Position numbers and translations under genes: made by a program. The notes beneath the pieces are model-generated. The model worked only from the letters and a program-made list of their open reading frames with translations. It was not told the origin of the DNA and searched no databases. Shown piece by piece: positions 50,848-59,791 of a stretch of DNA of 64,000 nucleotides. How positions within the stretch are numbered: position 1 is the stretch's first letter; the number at the start of each line of letters is the position of its first letter. The stretch lies in the NCBI RefSeq assembly GCF_001661495.1, contig NZ_BDDT01000009.1:1-64000 (forward strand), in the 5' to 3' direction. This stretch comes from Pseudoalteromonas prydzensis (lineage in GTDB: Bacteria > Pseudomonadota > Gammaproteobacteria > Enterobacterales > Alteromonadaceae).

Positions 50848-53112
50848 CTAAAGCAATGCCATACCGCCGCTGAGGTTATACACATCCGAAAAACCAAGCT
50901 GAGATAAATTAGTCGCCGCTTGTTTTGAGCGATTGCCACTACGACAGAGTAAAATATATTTCCCTTGTGAGCTTAATTGCCCATCTACTAACGCGTTAGC
51001 CATTCTACTGAGCGGAATGTTCATTACACGTGCAGGATTGATTGCAAATTGCTGAGACACATTAGTTGCGCCATGCTCATAGGGTTCACGGGTATCAATT
51101 AAATATACGTCGCCTATTGTTAACATCTGTTTTGCTTGTGCGGCATTTAGTTCGTGCGCAGTGCTATGCTGTAAACTATCAGCATAACCACACAAGGTTG
51201 CAAATTTAGACAGATTGCATTCATCACTGTGGCGTTTTTGCTGTGCAAATTCAGAGTCGCTTATTTCATTACTTAATAATGCCTGCAATAACGGCGTCTG
51301 CTGTTGCTGGACCTGCCAATTGATAGCAAAGCATTGCTGGTAATCATGACCAGAACAAATCACTGTCGAATTATCTAAACACTGTGCTAATTGGCGTAAT
51401 GAGTGCGCCATAACTAATGCATTGCCGCCGTCAATAGCTGTATTGCCAAGCCCTGCAGGCAGCAGTAAATCGCCACAAAAACAAAAACGCACTTGCTGAG
51501 ATACATTACAACGCAATAAGTAACTAACACTATCCTCACTGTGTCCTGGCGTCGCTATACGTTCAATGGTGCACTCAGGTAATTCAATCACAGTCTGTGC
51601 AACTGGCCAGCCTAATTGATTTTCATCCTCAAAACTAAATTGTAGCGCTTGCGCTAATAATACAGTTGCACCACAACGCTCTTGATGAGCATGAGTGTCT
51701 AAAATTGCTGCCACAGTTAAATTTTGGGTGTGCACTATTTTTTCAAGGCGAGGAATGAGCTCAACAATAGGGTCAATGATCACTGCTTGTTTATCTGCGC
51801 TGACATAAAGCCAACAGCATGCTCCTTGGTGTCTAAATTGGGTTAGCCCTAACGCACACACCTCTTGATTCGGTACTGATGAGTCAGACACCACTAAACA
51901 GTTTGCTTGTAAAATCGCTTTAAGTGAACGAATACGAGTACAAGCCGTGGTAATTTCAGTTTGTGTCGTCGCAGGTCCAAATGACAAGCGAATTGCATTT
52001 TCACTGCGCCAATCACTCACGCCCATAGCATCTAGTACAAAACTGCGGTTTGCACCAGAACTACACGCAGATCCCCCACTGATACGAATACCGGCCGCAT
52101 CAAATAAATCCATCACCTCTTTACTACTTAACTCATCAACCGCGAAATTTAAAGTCGTAGGCACTGACAATTCAAAGGCATGATTAAATGTTAAGCTACC
52201 AAAGGTATCCACAAGCGCCAGCTGTAATTGCTCACGGTAACTATGCAACACATCAAGTGATTTAAAGGTGTCGTTTGCTTTATCGAGTAATAAAGAAAAC
52301 AATTTGTTGAGCCCAGCAATACCCGGTAAGTTTTCAGTACCTGAGCGCATACCACTTTCTTGCCCGCCACCGGCGATAAAAGGCGTGTAAGCACTGCCTT
52401 GGCGAATATACAGCACACCAATACCTTTTGGTGCATACAGCTTGTGGCCTGAAAACGGCGCGTAATCAATACTGGTATCACTTAGTGCTAATGCCGTTTT
52501 GCCCAGTGCTTGTACACAATCAACCATCCAGGCAACGTCAGTATTATGGCTGCGGATCACAGCTTCAATAGCATTTAAATCTTGATAAACACCGGTTTCA
52601 TTATTAACAGCCATAGTGCAAATCATCAGGGCATCACTGGCATGTTGGGCAATAAAGTCTAAATCTAAAATTCCCTCGCTCGAAACGGGGATCGCAAGCA
52701 CAGTGGCGTTAATTCCCAATACCGCATTCCAATGGATTAGAGTATTTGGTACCGCTTTGTGCTCAGTTGCGCCGTATAATAAAACAGGGTTTTTAATAGT
52801 GTGATTTTTTGCGGCAATTAGCGTAGAAACCACCGCGGTTTGAATACCTTCGGTAGCCCCTGAAGTAAATAAAATATCGCCCTGCTGGGCACCAATAACA
52901 TCACGCGCTTTTTGGCGTGTTTGCTCTAGTAAATGTTTAGCTTGAATACCGGTAATATGAGAAGAAGAAGGATTACCAAAGCAAATTTGCATCGTATGCG
53001 ATACAACCTCAGCTATGCAAGGCAGCACAGGGGTCGTTGCGTTTGCATCAAGGTAAATTTGTGAACCAGTGTCAGTAGGAAATAATAAATCAGACATTAA
53101 AAAACGCACCAT
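50848..53112 (-). CDS. Fusion: cysteine desulfurase - MBL (persulfide dioxygenase-like) - rhodanese
   Basis: Three domains are joined in 754 residues. Residues about 1-395 are an IscS/NifS-type cysteine desulfurase (YLDANATTP, SGATEGIQ, the PLP Lys in FSGHKLYAPKGIGVLY and the mobile Cys loop GGSACSSGANRS). Residues about 410-630 are a metallo-beta-lactamase fold of ETHE1/persulfide-dioxygenase type: THAH, TPGHSEDSVSY, CGDLLLP and CSGHDY. The usual HxHxDH is degenerate (THAHQER), but the three ligands of a mono-iron site are present. Residues about 655-754 are a rhodanese with active loop CRSGNRS. Sulfur could pass from cysteine to persulfide, then be oxidised or transferred. M6 (53097) is an alternative start; no clear ribosome-binding site at either. 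Confidence 0.88.
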   Translation of the reverse strand: MVRFLMSDLLFPTDTGSQIYLDANATTPVLPCIAEVVSHTMQICFGNPSSSHITGIQAKHLLEQTRQKARDVIGAQQGDILFTSGATEGIQTAVVSTLIAAKNHTIKNPVLLYGATEHKAVPNTLIHWNAVLGINATVLAIPVSSEGILDLDFIAQHASDALMICTMAVNNETGVYQDLNAIEAVIRSHNTDVAWMVDCVQALGKTALALSDTSIDYAPFSGHKLYAPKGIGVLYIRQGSAYTPFIAGGGQESGMRSGTENLPGIAGLNKLFSLLLDKANDTFKSLDVLHSYREQLQLALVDTFGSLTFNHAFELSVPTTLNFAVDELSSKEVMDLFDAAGIRISGGSACSSGANRSFVLDAMGVSDWRSENAIRLSFGPATTQTEITTACTRIRSLKAILQANCLVVSDSSVPNQEVCALGLTQFRHQGACCWLYVSADKQAVIIDPIVELIPRLEKIVHTQNLTVAAILDTHAHQERCGATVLLAQALQFSFEDENQLGWPVAQTVIELPECTIERIATPGHSEDSVSYLLRCNVSQQVRFCFCGDLLLPAGLGNTAIDGGNALVMAHSLRQLAQCLDNSTVICSGHDYQQCFAINWQVQQQQTPLLQALLSNEISDSEFAQQKRHSDECNLSKFATLCGYADSLQHSTAHELNAAQAKQMLTIGDVYLIDTREPYEHGATNVSQQFAINPARVMNIPLSRMANALVDGQLSSQGKYILLCRSGNRSKQAATNLSQLGFSDVYNLSGGMALL

Positions 53113-53211
53113 ATTACTAAAAGATATATCTTATAACCCATTCTACATAAAATTAATGGGTTGCGTAATAATCAATTAGTCTCTCAAGTGCGTTATCTAT
53201 GCTATTTACGA

Positions 53212-54291
53212 CTAAAGCTGGTTTTGCTCGCCCGCATGCTCGTCATGTTTCGTTGACCAAGCATTAAGTAATGCTTTAACTAAGGAAGCCAGTGGGATTG
53301 CAAAAAACACTCCCCAAAACCCCCATAAACCGCCAAAAAACAATACAGCGACAATAATAAATACCGGGTTTAAATCAACCGCTTCTGAAAACAATAACGG
53401 TACTAGCACATTACCGTCCAGTGCCTGGATAACACCGTAGATAATTAAGATAGTCCAAAATTGCGTTTCTAAACCAAATTGAAAAAGTGCCACCGCAGCA
53501 ACAGGGATTGTCACAAGCGCTGCGCCTACAAAAGGGATAAGCACTGATAAACCAACGAGTACACCTAATAACGCCGCATAGCGTAAGTCAAAAATAGTGA
53601 ATGCAATAAACGAGACAGTACCAACAATCAAAATTTCAAACACTTTGCCACGAATGTAGTTCATGATCTGTTGGTTCATCTCATGCCACACCTGCAAGAT
53701 CAAGCGGCGCTGTTTAGGTACTAGTTTCTCTGCACTAGTGACCAATTCGAGCTTATCTTTAAGCATGAAAAATACTAACAATGGCACCAAAATTAAGTAA
53801 ATCAACCAAGCAACAACATCTTTGAGTGACGTTAAAGACACCGATAACAGCATTTGACCAAACTCGATAGCCTTGGCTTCAACACTCGCCACTACTGACT
53901 GCACTTGCTCTGCAGTAATTAAACTTGGGTACTGCTCAGGCAAATGCAGTAAAAATGCCTTACCTTGCTCTATCATATGCGGGGTTTCTTGCACTAAATT
54001 ACTTGCTTGCTGCCACAGTACAGGTCCCATCCCTATCACTAAGGTCAACATTAGTCCTGAGAAAATTAACATCACAATAATTGTGGCAGTAAATCGGTGT
54101 AAGCCAAATCGCTCTAGATGTGCAACGGGCCAATCCAGCAAATAGGCAATGACCAATGCTATTAATACAGGTACGATAAACGCACCAAAAAAGTAAAACA
54201 ACGCCATTAAAGCGAGTAATAAAAGCAGTAAAGTAACAGAATGTGGATCTGAGAACTTCCTTTCGTACCACGTTTTTACATATTCAAACAC
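53212..54291 (-). CDS. AI-2E/PerM-family permease
   Basis: The 359-residue polytopic protein has about eight hydrophobic segments, the family's long periplasmic loop (residues about 90-150) and the C-terminal LNPVFIIVAVLFFGGLWGFWGVFFAIPLASLVKALL signature. The family exports autoinducer-2 in some bacteria and may act as a general permease or Na/H antiporter in others. Its start overlaps the TusA-like gene by 8 bp. Confidence 0.85.
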   Translation of the reverse strand: MFEYVKTWYERKFSDPHSVTLLLLLLALMALFYFFGAFIVPVLIALVIAYLLDWPVAHLERFGLHRFTATIIVMLIFSGLMLTLVIGMGPVLWQQASNLVQETPHMIEQGKAFLLHLPEQYPSLITAEQVQSVVASVEAKAIEFGQMLLSVSLTSLKDVVAWLIYLILVPLLVFFMLKDKLELVTSAEKLVPKQRRLILQVWHEMNQQIMNYIRGKVFEILIVGTVSFIAFTIFDLRYAALLGVLVGLSVLIPFVGAALVTIPVAAVALFQFGLETQFWTILIIYGVIQALDGNVLVPLLFSEAVDLNPVFIIVAVLFFGGLWGFWGVFFAIPLASLVKALLNAWSTKHDEHAGEQNQL

Positions 54292-54508
54292 GATTAAGCT
54301 CCACGATTAACAACCCATGTTGTTGCTCTAATTTGTAAGGGTAATGATTTTTTTGCAAAAAGCGCTCAATATCTCGAGTCGATTGGTGCGCCAAAAAAGT
54401 AAATTTAATTGTTTGCGCAGTTTTTACCGCTTCCCGCAATGCCAGCTTAAACTGGATAAATTGCTGCGGGCATTTAAAGTCACGCAAATCTCGTTCTAGC
54501 ATAACCAA
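54284..54508 (-). CDS. TusA-like sulfurtransferase
   Basis: The 74-residue protein has the TusA core: DLRDFKCPQQF with Cys as the sulfur carrier (about residue 13) and the second half STRDIERFLQKNHY. TusA passes persulfide sulfur from a cysteine desulfurase to thiouridine or molybdenum cofactor pathways. It is first in the minus-strand group leading to the permease and then the desulfurase-rhodanese fusion. Confidence 0.78.
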   Translation of the reverse strand: MVMLERDLRDFKCPQQFIQFKLALREAVKTAQTIKFTFLAHQSTRDIERFLQKNHYPYKLEQQHGLLIVELNRV

Positions 54509-54635
54509 TTATCAGCTCTATAAAAATGAATAATAAGTCTCATATCAGCGGTGTTGATAACAAGTGTAACTTTTTCTTAAAACACGCACCGCAATAGTTT
54601 ATCCTTATAGCATAGTTTGTAGTAAGGATAAGTTA

Positions 54636-55301
54636 ATGTCTGGTACGCATAATAAAGCGCAACTACCCAGTAATCCAACTCTTAAAGAAATTAACTGGTA
54701 TAAAAAACAAATAAACTGGGGCGAGCTTCCGCCCTTCTATCACCTCGTTGCATCGTCAGTGAGTGAATCAGAGGGGATATTAGAGCATGGTTTTGATAAT
54801 GCAGTAAAAAAGATCATTAATAAGCGCAACTGGAATCTCGACCTATTAGAAGGCCATGAAGACTCTTTTGGAGAAATTCACTGTGTAAATAAACCACGAA
54901 TTGCATTACACCAAGTGTTTACTGATCGTGGTTTTGAATTATGGGCACTGCCTTACGCAAAAGACGTTACAATAGACAAATACGTAAAAGATAATCGTTT
55001 CATGGAGTTTAACGAATGGGATCCAGTGTCAATGAAAAGCTTGATCCGCATTAATCAATTACACAAATTTATTGGCTTTTACTTTGAGCGTGGCGACAAA
55101 GCAGATAAGGCGCTTATTCTACATGCACATAAAGTAGTGCATAAAATCATTAGTTTTTTACAAAGAGAATTGAACGTTGTAAAGCTAGATGGGGTCACAA
55201 TCAAAGAGTTATATCAATTATGCGAACGAGACAGCAGAGCGTGCAGTGACGAAATCGACATTGCCAAGCTGATGCTCGGTGAAAACCATAACAAGGAATA
55301 A
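54636..55301 (+). CDS. Uncharacterised 221-residue protein
   Basis: This soluble protein has no signal peptide or membrane segments; AAGGAT precedes the ATG by seven bases. It has a Trp-rich N-terminal third (EINWYKKQINWGELPPFYHLV) and a helical C-terminal half. I do not recognise the family. It is one base from the BepA start and cotranscribed with it, but no mechanistic link is visible. Confidence 0.7.
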   Translation: MSGTHNKAQLPSNPTLKEINWYKKQINWGELPPFYHLVASSVSESEGILEHGFDNAVKKIINKRNWNLDLLEGHEDSFGEIHCVNKPRIALHQVFTDRGFELWALPYAKDVTIDKYVKDNRFMEFNEWDPVSMKSLIRINQLHKFIGFYFERGDKADKALILHAHKVVHKIISFLQRELNVVKLDGVTIKELYQLCERDSRACSDEIDIAKLMLGENHNKE

Positions 55302-55302
55302 A

Positions 55303-56763
55303 ATGCAGCTAAAATCAGCCTTTATTACATTATTCAGCACACTTTTAACTTTTAGTGTCCTGGTAAGTGAGCCATTAAAGGCACAATCGAGTTTTACACT
55401 ACCTGATCTTGGTACTTCCGCATTGCAAGCCTTGCCGCTTGAAAAAGAGCAAGCTATCGGCAAAGTAATGATGATGCAGATCCGCGGGTCATCCCCTGTT
55501 GTAAGCGATCCGGTACTTGATGAATACCTCAGCACGCTTGGCCGAAAACTCGTAGCCAATGCCAATGATGTTCGTTTTCCGTTTTCATTCTTTTGGATCA
55601 ACAATCCTGAAATCAATGCATTTGCATTTTATGGCGGTCATGTAGGTGTTCATACTGGTTTAATTGCGCAATCAGATAACGAAAGCCAATTTGCCTCAGT
55701 ACTTGGCCACGAAATTGCGCACGTAACACAGCGCCATCTTGCCCGTCGCATGCAGCAACAACAAGATAACAGCGCGATGACAATCGCTGGTATGATTGCT
55801 GGTATTTTAGCCACCGTAGTATCACCAGATGCGGGGATTGCTATTATTTCTGCCAGTCAAACGCAAAGTGCATTTAGTCAATTAACTCACAGTCGCTCTG
55901 CGGAGCAAGAAGCTGACCGCATTGGCATGCAGACACTCAATAACGCAGGATTTGATCCCTATGCATCAAGCGAGTTTTTAACAAAGCTTGCGGCGCAAAT
56001 TCGTTACAAATATAAACCCCCTGCATTTTTACTGACTCACCCCTTACCCGAGAGTCGAGTGTCTGATGTTCGTTTGCGAGCACAACAATTTGAAAAACGT
56101 CAACTTCCTGATAGTTTAGAATTTAATTTAGCGAAAAGTCGCGTAATAGCCCGTTATCACCAAAAACCGGCAGCGGCAGAGAACTTATTTAGAAAGCTCA
56201 TTCGTGAAAACAGCTTCTATAATAAAACCGCGCTTAATTATGGTTTAGGTATTAGCTTACTGGACCAAAAAAAGCTCGATAAAGCCGCGGCTATTCTAGA
56301 GCCGCTTTTCAAGGCGGATCCTAAAAACTTATTTTATATAGATACACATACAGATTTATTAATCGCACAAAATAAAGCCGCCGAAGCGGTAAAATTTTTA
56401 GCGGCACTGCATGTCAATCGCCCTAACAATCAAGTCATCACATTAAACTACGCAAATGCTGCCATAGAAGCCGAGCAATATGATCTTGCAGTCTCAATTT
56501 TAAAGTCATTTTTACTTGAAAAACCTGAGCATAGCTTAGGCCTGCAATTACTCACTAACGCTTACAAAAAGCAAGAAAACTTAGCGGCTTACCATGAATC
56601 GAATGCCGAAGTATTAGCACAATACGGTGCTTATTTAAAAGCCGCCGACGAAGTTCAAAAAGCACTCAACTTTGTAGAGCCTCAAGAGCTAATTAAACAA
56701 CAACGCCTCAAAGCACTATTAACTCAATACCGACAAATGCAAAAAGAGCTCGCGAGACTTTAA
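55303..56763 (+). CDS. bepA: Beta-barrel assembly-enhancing protease BepA (M48)
   Basis: I take the ATG at 55303 with AAGGA upstream, giving 486 residues, the E. coli length. It has a signal peptide (cleavage near LKAQ), an M48 metalloprotease domain with zinc motif HEIAHVTQRH (about residue 128) and the third ligand in SRSAEQEADRIG, then tetratricopeptide-like helices to the C-terminus. BepA degrades misfolded outer-membrane proteins and helps LptD assembly, which suits a TBDR-rich cell. Confidence 0.92.
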   Translation: MQLKSAFITLFSTLLTFSVLVSEPLKAQSSFTLPDLGTSALQALPLEKEQAIGKVMMMQIRGSSPVVSDPVLDEYLSTLGRKLVANANDVRFPFSFFWINNPEINAFAFYGGHVGVHTGLIAQSDNESQFASVLGHEIAHVTQRHLARRMQQQQDNSAMTIAGMIAGILATVVSPDAGIAIISASQTQSAFSQLTHSRSAEQEADRIGMQTLNNAGFDPYASSEFLTKLAAQIRYKYKPPAFLLTHPLPESRVSDVRLRAQQFEKRQLPDSLEFNLAKSRVIARYHQKPAAAENLFRKLIRENSFYNKTALNYGLGISLLDQKKLDKAAAILEPLFKADPKNLFYIDTHTDLLIAQNKAAEAVKFLAALHVNRPNNQVITLNYANAAIEAEQYDLAVSILKSFLLEKPEHSLGLQLLTNAYKKQENLAAYHESNAEVLAQYGAYLKAADEVQKALNFVEPQELIKQQRLKALLTQYRQMQKELARL

Positions 56764-56817
56764 GTCTCGCGCTGCTTGCCCTAAAATAACCCTACTTTAT
56801 CTAATTGGATTGTTACT

Positions 56818-57165
56818 ATGTCTGTTACTATTTTTCATAATCCACGTTGTTCAAAATCACGTGAAACTTTGGCCCTACTTGAACAAAAATCGATTCAACC
56901 AGATATCATCGAATATTTAAAAACACCGCTCAGCACTGAGCAGATCAGTACCTTAGTTCAGCAGTTAGGATTTTCATCTGTACGCGAATTAATGCGCACT
57001 AAAGAAGATATCTACAAAGAGCTAGACCTTAAAAATGAGCATGATGAAACAGCCTTAATCGCTGCTATGCAAGCTCACCCTAAGTTAATTGAACGCCCAA
57101 TTGTTGTTAACAACAATAAAGCCGCGTTAGGTCGCCCACCTGAAAACGTATTAAGCGTACTTTAA
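56818..57165 (+). CDS. arsC: Arsenate reductase (ArsC, glutaredoxin type)
   Basis: The 115-residue protein has the catalytic loop HNPRCSKSRETL (Cys11), YLKTPLS, LMRTKEDIYKEL and the ERPIVV...ALGRPPE C-terminus of the ArsC/YfgD family. It may reduce arsenate with glutathione/glutaredoxin; YfgD-like members have no proven arsenate role. In E. coli the YfgD gene also follows the bepA homologue yfgC, supporting the YfgD reading. The stop overlaps the next ATG (TAATG). Confidence 0.9.
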   Translation: MSVTIFHNPRCSKSRETLALLEQKSIQPDIIEYLKTPLSTEQISTLVQQLGFSSVRELMRTKEDIYKELDLKNEHDETALIAAMQAHPKLIERPIVVNNNKAALGRPPENVLSVL

Positions 57166-57719
57166 TGAGCACCACTATTGTTGTTTTGTATCACTCAAGT
57201 CATGGCTCTGTTGCGGCCATGGCTCATGAGATTGCAGAATCGATTGAGTGCCAAGGCGCCACTGCATTACTGCGCACATTTGAACAAAGAGCACCTCACG
57301 ATATTGTGATCAGCAAAGAAGATTTAATTCAATGTGATGGTCTAGCCTTTGGCACCCCAACTCGGTTTGGCATGATGGCCGCACAAGCGAAATCATTTTG
57401 GGAAACCACCAGCGATATCTGGCTCAAAGGACAATTAATCGATAAGCCAGCGTGTGTGTTCTCATCTTCAAGTAGTATGCATGGCGGTAACGAAGCAACC
57501 TTACTTAACTTGTCTTTACCACTGCTACACCATGGTATGATGCTGATGGGTGTACCTTACGAAGTACCTGAATTACTTGCAACACAAACCGGTGGTACTC
57601 CGTATGGCGCAAGTCATGTGGCTGGTGCACAAAATAGCGCTCAATTGAGTAAAGACGAAATTAAAATTTGCCAAAGCGTTGGCCAACGCTTAGTTAAAAT
57701 CACGAGAAAACTACAATGA
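57165..57719 (+). CDS. WrbA-like NAD(P)H:quinone oxidoreductase (flavodoxin fold)
   Basis: The 184-residue protein has a flavodoxin fold: VVLYHSSHGSVAAMAHEIAE (FMN phosphate loop), DGLAFGTPTRFGMMAAQAKSFWETT and VFSSSSSMHGGNEATLL. These are WrbA-family hallmarks, two-electron quinone reduction for oxidative-stress protection. It is translationally coupled to the neighbours on both sides (TAATG and ATGA). Confidence 0.9.
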   Translation: MSTTIVVLYHSSHGSVAAMAHEIAESIECQGATALLRTFEQRAPHDIVISKEDLIQCDGLAFGTPTRFGMMAAQAKSFWETTSDIWLKGQLIDKPACVFSSSSSMHGGNEATLLNLSLPLLHHGMMLMGVPYEVPELLATQTGGTPYGASHVAGAQNSAQLSKDEIKICQSVGQRLVKITRKLQ

Positions 57720-58183
57720 CATCGCAAAGCGATTTAAACCCACAATTAACGCCGAAAAAAGCCCTCACGGTTCGCTTTCAGCGCATTGCTATTATTGGCT
57801 ATGTTGGCCTATTACTGCTAATGCCACTTTGGTTGTTTTTGATTGCCCCCCGAGAAGGCCACAGTAATGGTTTTATCTTTGTGGTGTATATTTTACCGCT
57901 ATTATTACCACTCAAAGGCATCATTCAAGATAAACCATATACCTACGCATGGGCTAACTTCATTGTTATGTTCTACTTTATTCACGGCTTTACATTGCTG
58001 TGGGTAGCACAAGATCAATTACTTTGGGTGTTACTCGAATTATTATTTGCTAGTATGATGTTTATTGGTTGCACCTATTATGCACGTCATCGCGGTCAAG
58101 AATTAGGACTGAAAATTCGTAAATTAAAAGATGAATTAGCGCAAGAGAAAGCCGAGCAAGAATACGATAGAAAAAATCGTTAA
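57716..58183 (+). CDS. DUF2069 membrane protein
   Basis: The 155-residue protein has four hydrophobic segments and a basic, coiled-coil-like C-terminal tail (LGLKIRKLKDELAQEKAEQ). Segments IIGYVGLLLLMPLWLFLI and YTYAWANFIVMFYFIHGF fit DUF2069, found behind wrbA in related genomes. Function unknown. It overlaps the WrbA-like gene by 4 bp. Confidence 0.85.
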   Translation: MTSQSDLNPQLTPKKALTVRFQRIAIIGYVGLLLLMPLWLFLIAPREGHSNGFIFVVYILPLLLPLKGIIQDKPYTYAWANFIVMFYFIHGFTLLWVAQDQLLWVLLELLFASMMFIGCTYYARHRGQELGLKIRKLKDELAQEKAEQEYDRKNR

Positions 58184-58198
58184 CCCATCATAGATAAT

Positions 58199-58226
58199 AA
58201 AAAACGCGCCCATTGGCGCGTTTTTT
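58199..58226 (+). terminator. Terminator of the bepA-arsC-wrbA-DUF2069 operon
   Basis: CGCGCC (58205-58210) and GGCGCG (58215-58220) with flanking A and T runs make a GC-rich stem, loop CATT, then TTTTTT. A-richness on the other side may also stop the convergent ankyrin gene. Confidence 0.88.
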
Positions 58227-58237
58227 ATTCAGGTGAG

Positions 58238-59575
58238 TTATACCACTTCACTTAGCGTGGCTAGTGCAACAATACTCGCTAAACCCAATTGTGCTATCAA
58301 ACTAAAAAACGAAAAACAGCGTAATACAAACAACCCCCAAGGGTGTTTGATGTGTGGATAAAGTGCACAGCGCTTTAAACTCATGGCAAAGAAAAAACAG
58401 ACAATCGCTAACATGGTTAAGCACAGAGTCAATTCACTTTTAATTGCAATCGAATCATCAAAAAAGAAAAACAGCTGTAATGGCAATAACAAGGTCACTA
58501 TCGCATGTAAGCCATGTACCTTTTTAATTCGCGAAAATTGCCCATCGGGCGATAATTCTTTAATGCCAAAATCACGTTCTAGACACTTAACTAACTGAGT
58601 TGCTTTAATGCTAACAGCTAATCGGTAGCAACTTAATCCATCACTATTTCGCGCGCGAAAATCATAGCCGGATTTCAATAATAGCACCATCAACGGTTCA
58701 TTTTTTGCAAGTACGGCATAGTGCAATGCACTATTACCAAGTGTATCTCGTTGCTTTTTATCTTGTTTACTTAAAAGAGTTTGTACTAAATTAACAAAGC
58801 CTTTTTCAACCGCCCACATAAAAGCGGTTTTACCGTTTTCATCAGCAAGTGTGCCTGTTGCTCCTTGCTCTATAAAACGCATTGCCATTGTTTGCTTTGC
58901 CGTATCGACACTTAAATGCGCCAACAGTGCTTGCTCTAATAGCACAACAGAGTCAACATCTGGTGATACTTGAGTCAGCAAGGTAAAGTAATCTTTTCCG
59001 CCAGCCACCTTTTGCGCAGCTAAATCACTCAGTGCGCTTACATCATCAATGGAGTCCGGAATAAAGCTGCTTAAACGCTCTCTAAAATCAACTTCTTTCC
59101 ATAACGCTAACACATCTTCTGCGCTCATTTTACTGCCCGCATTAAGTGCATGCTCAATAATTGTAAAGTAGCGTTTTGAAAATAACTGAGAGAGTAATGT
59201 AATAGGGGTTTTTATAGTCGTTTGCGCAGCAACAGCTGCATACTTCTCAAGCCGCTGGCAAAGTAATAACACTAAGCTTTCATGTGTATACTCGTTTTCA
59301 AAGTAATAACTTTTCGCTGCATTTATATATTCTTGGGCAGCTTCATCATATTCACAAATATGTTGAAAAAAGCATTCTTCAAACGGCTCAAGGGGAGTTA
59401 ACCACGTTAAATAATAAATGGGTGGTAGCACAGTAGTACATACACCATCGTCTTCTTCGGTCGAGCGACAGGCAGGCCATGCATCTAAAGCATCTAAAAT
59501 AAAGGCACCGTTTTGCTCAATAAGTCCTTTGACTAACAACGGGTATTCTTTCGGCCAAATAAGTACATTTTCCAT
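58238..59575 (-). CDS. Ankyrin-repeat protein with C-terminal membrane segments
   Basis: The 445-residue protein has a helical N-terminal half of unknown family. Ankyrin repeats cover about residues 225-330 (GKTAFMWAVEKGFVNLVQTLL, GNSALHYAVLAKNEPLMVLLL, SDGLSCYRLAV), and about three hydrophobic helices cover residues 355-445. The ankyrin part would face the cytoplasm as a protein-binding scaffold anchored in the inner membrane. Partner and role are unknown. It is monocistronic. Confidence 0.8.
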   Translation of the reverse strand: MENVLIWPKEYPLLVKGLIEQNGAFILDALDAWPACRSTEEDDGVCTTVLPPIYYLTWLTPLEPFEECFFQHICEYDEAAQEYINAAKSYYFENEYTHESLVLLLCQRLEKYAAVAAQTTIKTPITLLSQLFSKRYFTIIEHALNAGSKMSAEDVLALWKEVDFRERLSSFIPDSIDDVSALSDLAAQKVAGGKDYFTLLTQVSPDVDSVVLLEQALLAHLSVDTAKQTMAMRFIEQGATGTLADENGKTAFMWAVEKGFVNLVQTLLSKQDKKQRDTLGNSALHYAVLAKNEPLMVLLLKSGYDFRARNSDGLSCYRLAVSIKATQLVKCLERDFGIKELSPDGQFSRIKKVHGLHAIVTLLLPLQLFFFFDDSIAIKSELTLCLTMLAIVCFFFAMSLKRCALYPHIKHPWGLFVLRCFSFFSLIAQLGLASIVALATLSEVV

Positions 59576-59732
59576 TAAAAAAACACAACTCCAGTGTCTG
59601 AAATGCTAGGGAAATAAGTCAATGTCTAGTTATAACAACCACAAACTGACACTGCGCTTAATATGTCGATTATTCTAGCATACCCAAAACCACACGCTAT
59701 AGACAAACAATGTGATTTTAAAAGAAAATAAC

Positions 59733-59766
59733 AAAGCGGCACGGTGTTTTCACAGCGTGCCGCTTT
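59733..59766 (-). terminator. Terminator of the mlaC-like gene
   Basis: On the minus strand AAAGCGGCACG (59766-59756) pairs with CGTGCCGCTTT (59743-59733), a perfect 11-bp stem; a T-rich tract (GTTATTTTCTTTT) follows. Confidence 0.88.
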
Positions 59767-59791
59767 AGGTTGGAGACGTACATGGGAAAGG

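Noticed and set aside
50848-53112. The fusion as an assembly artefact of separate genes
   Set aside because: The frame is continuous through all three domains with linkers that look protein-like and no internal ribosome-binding site.
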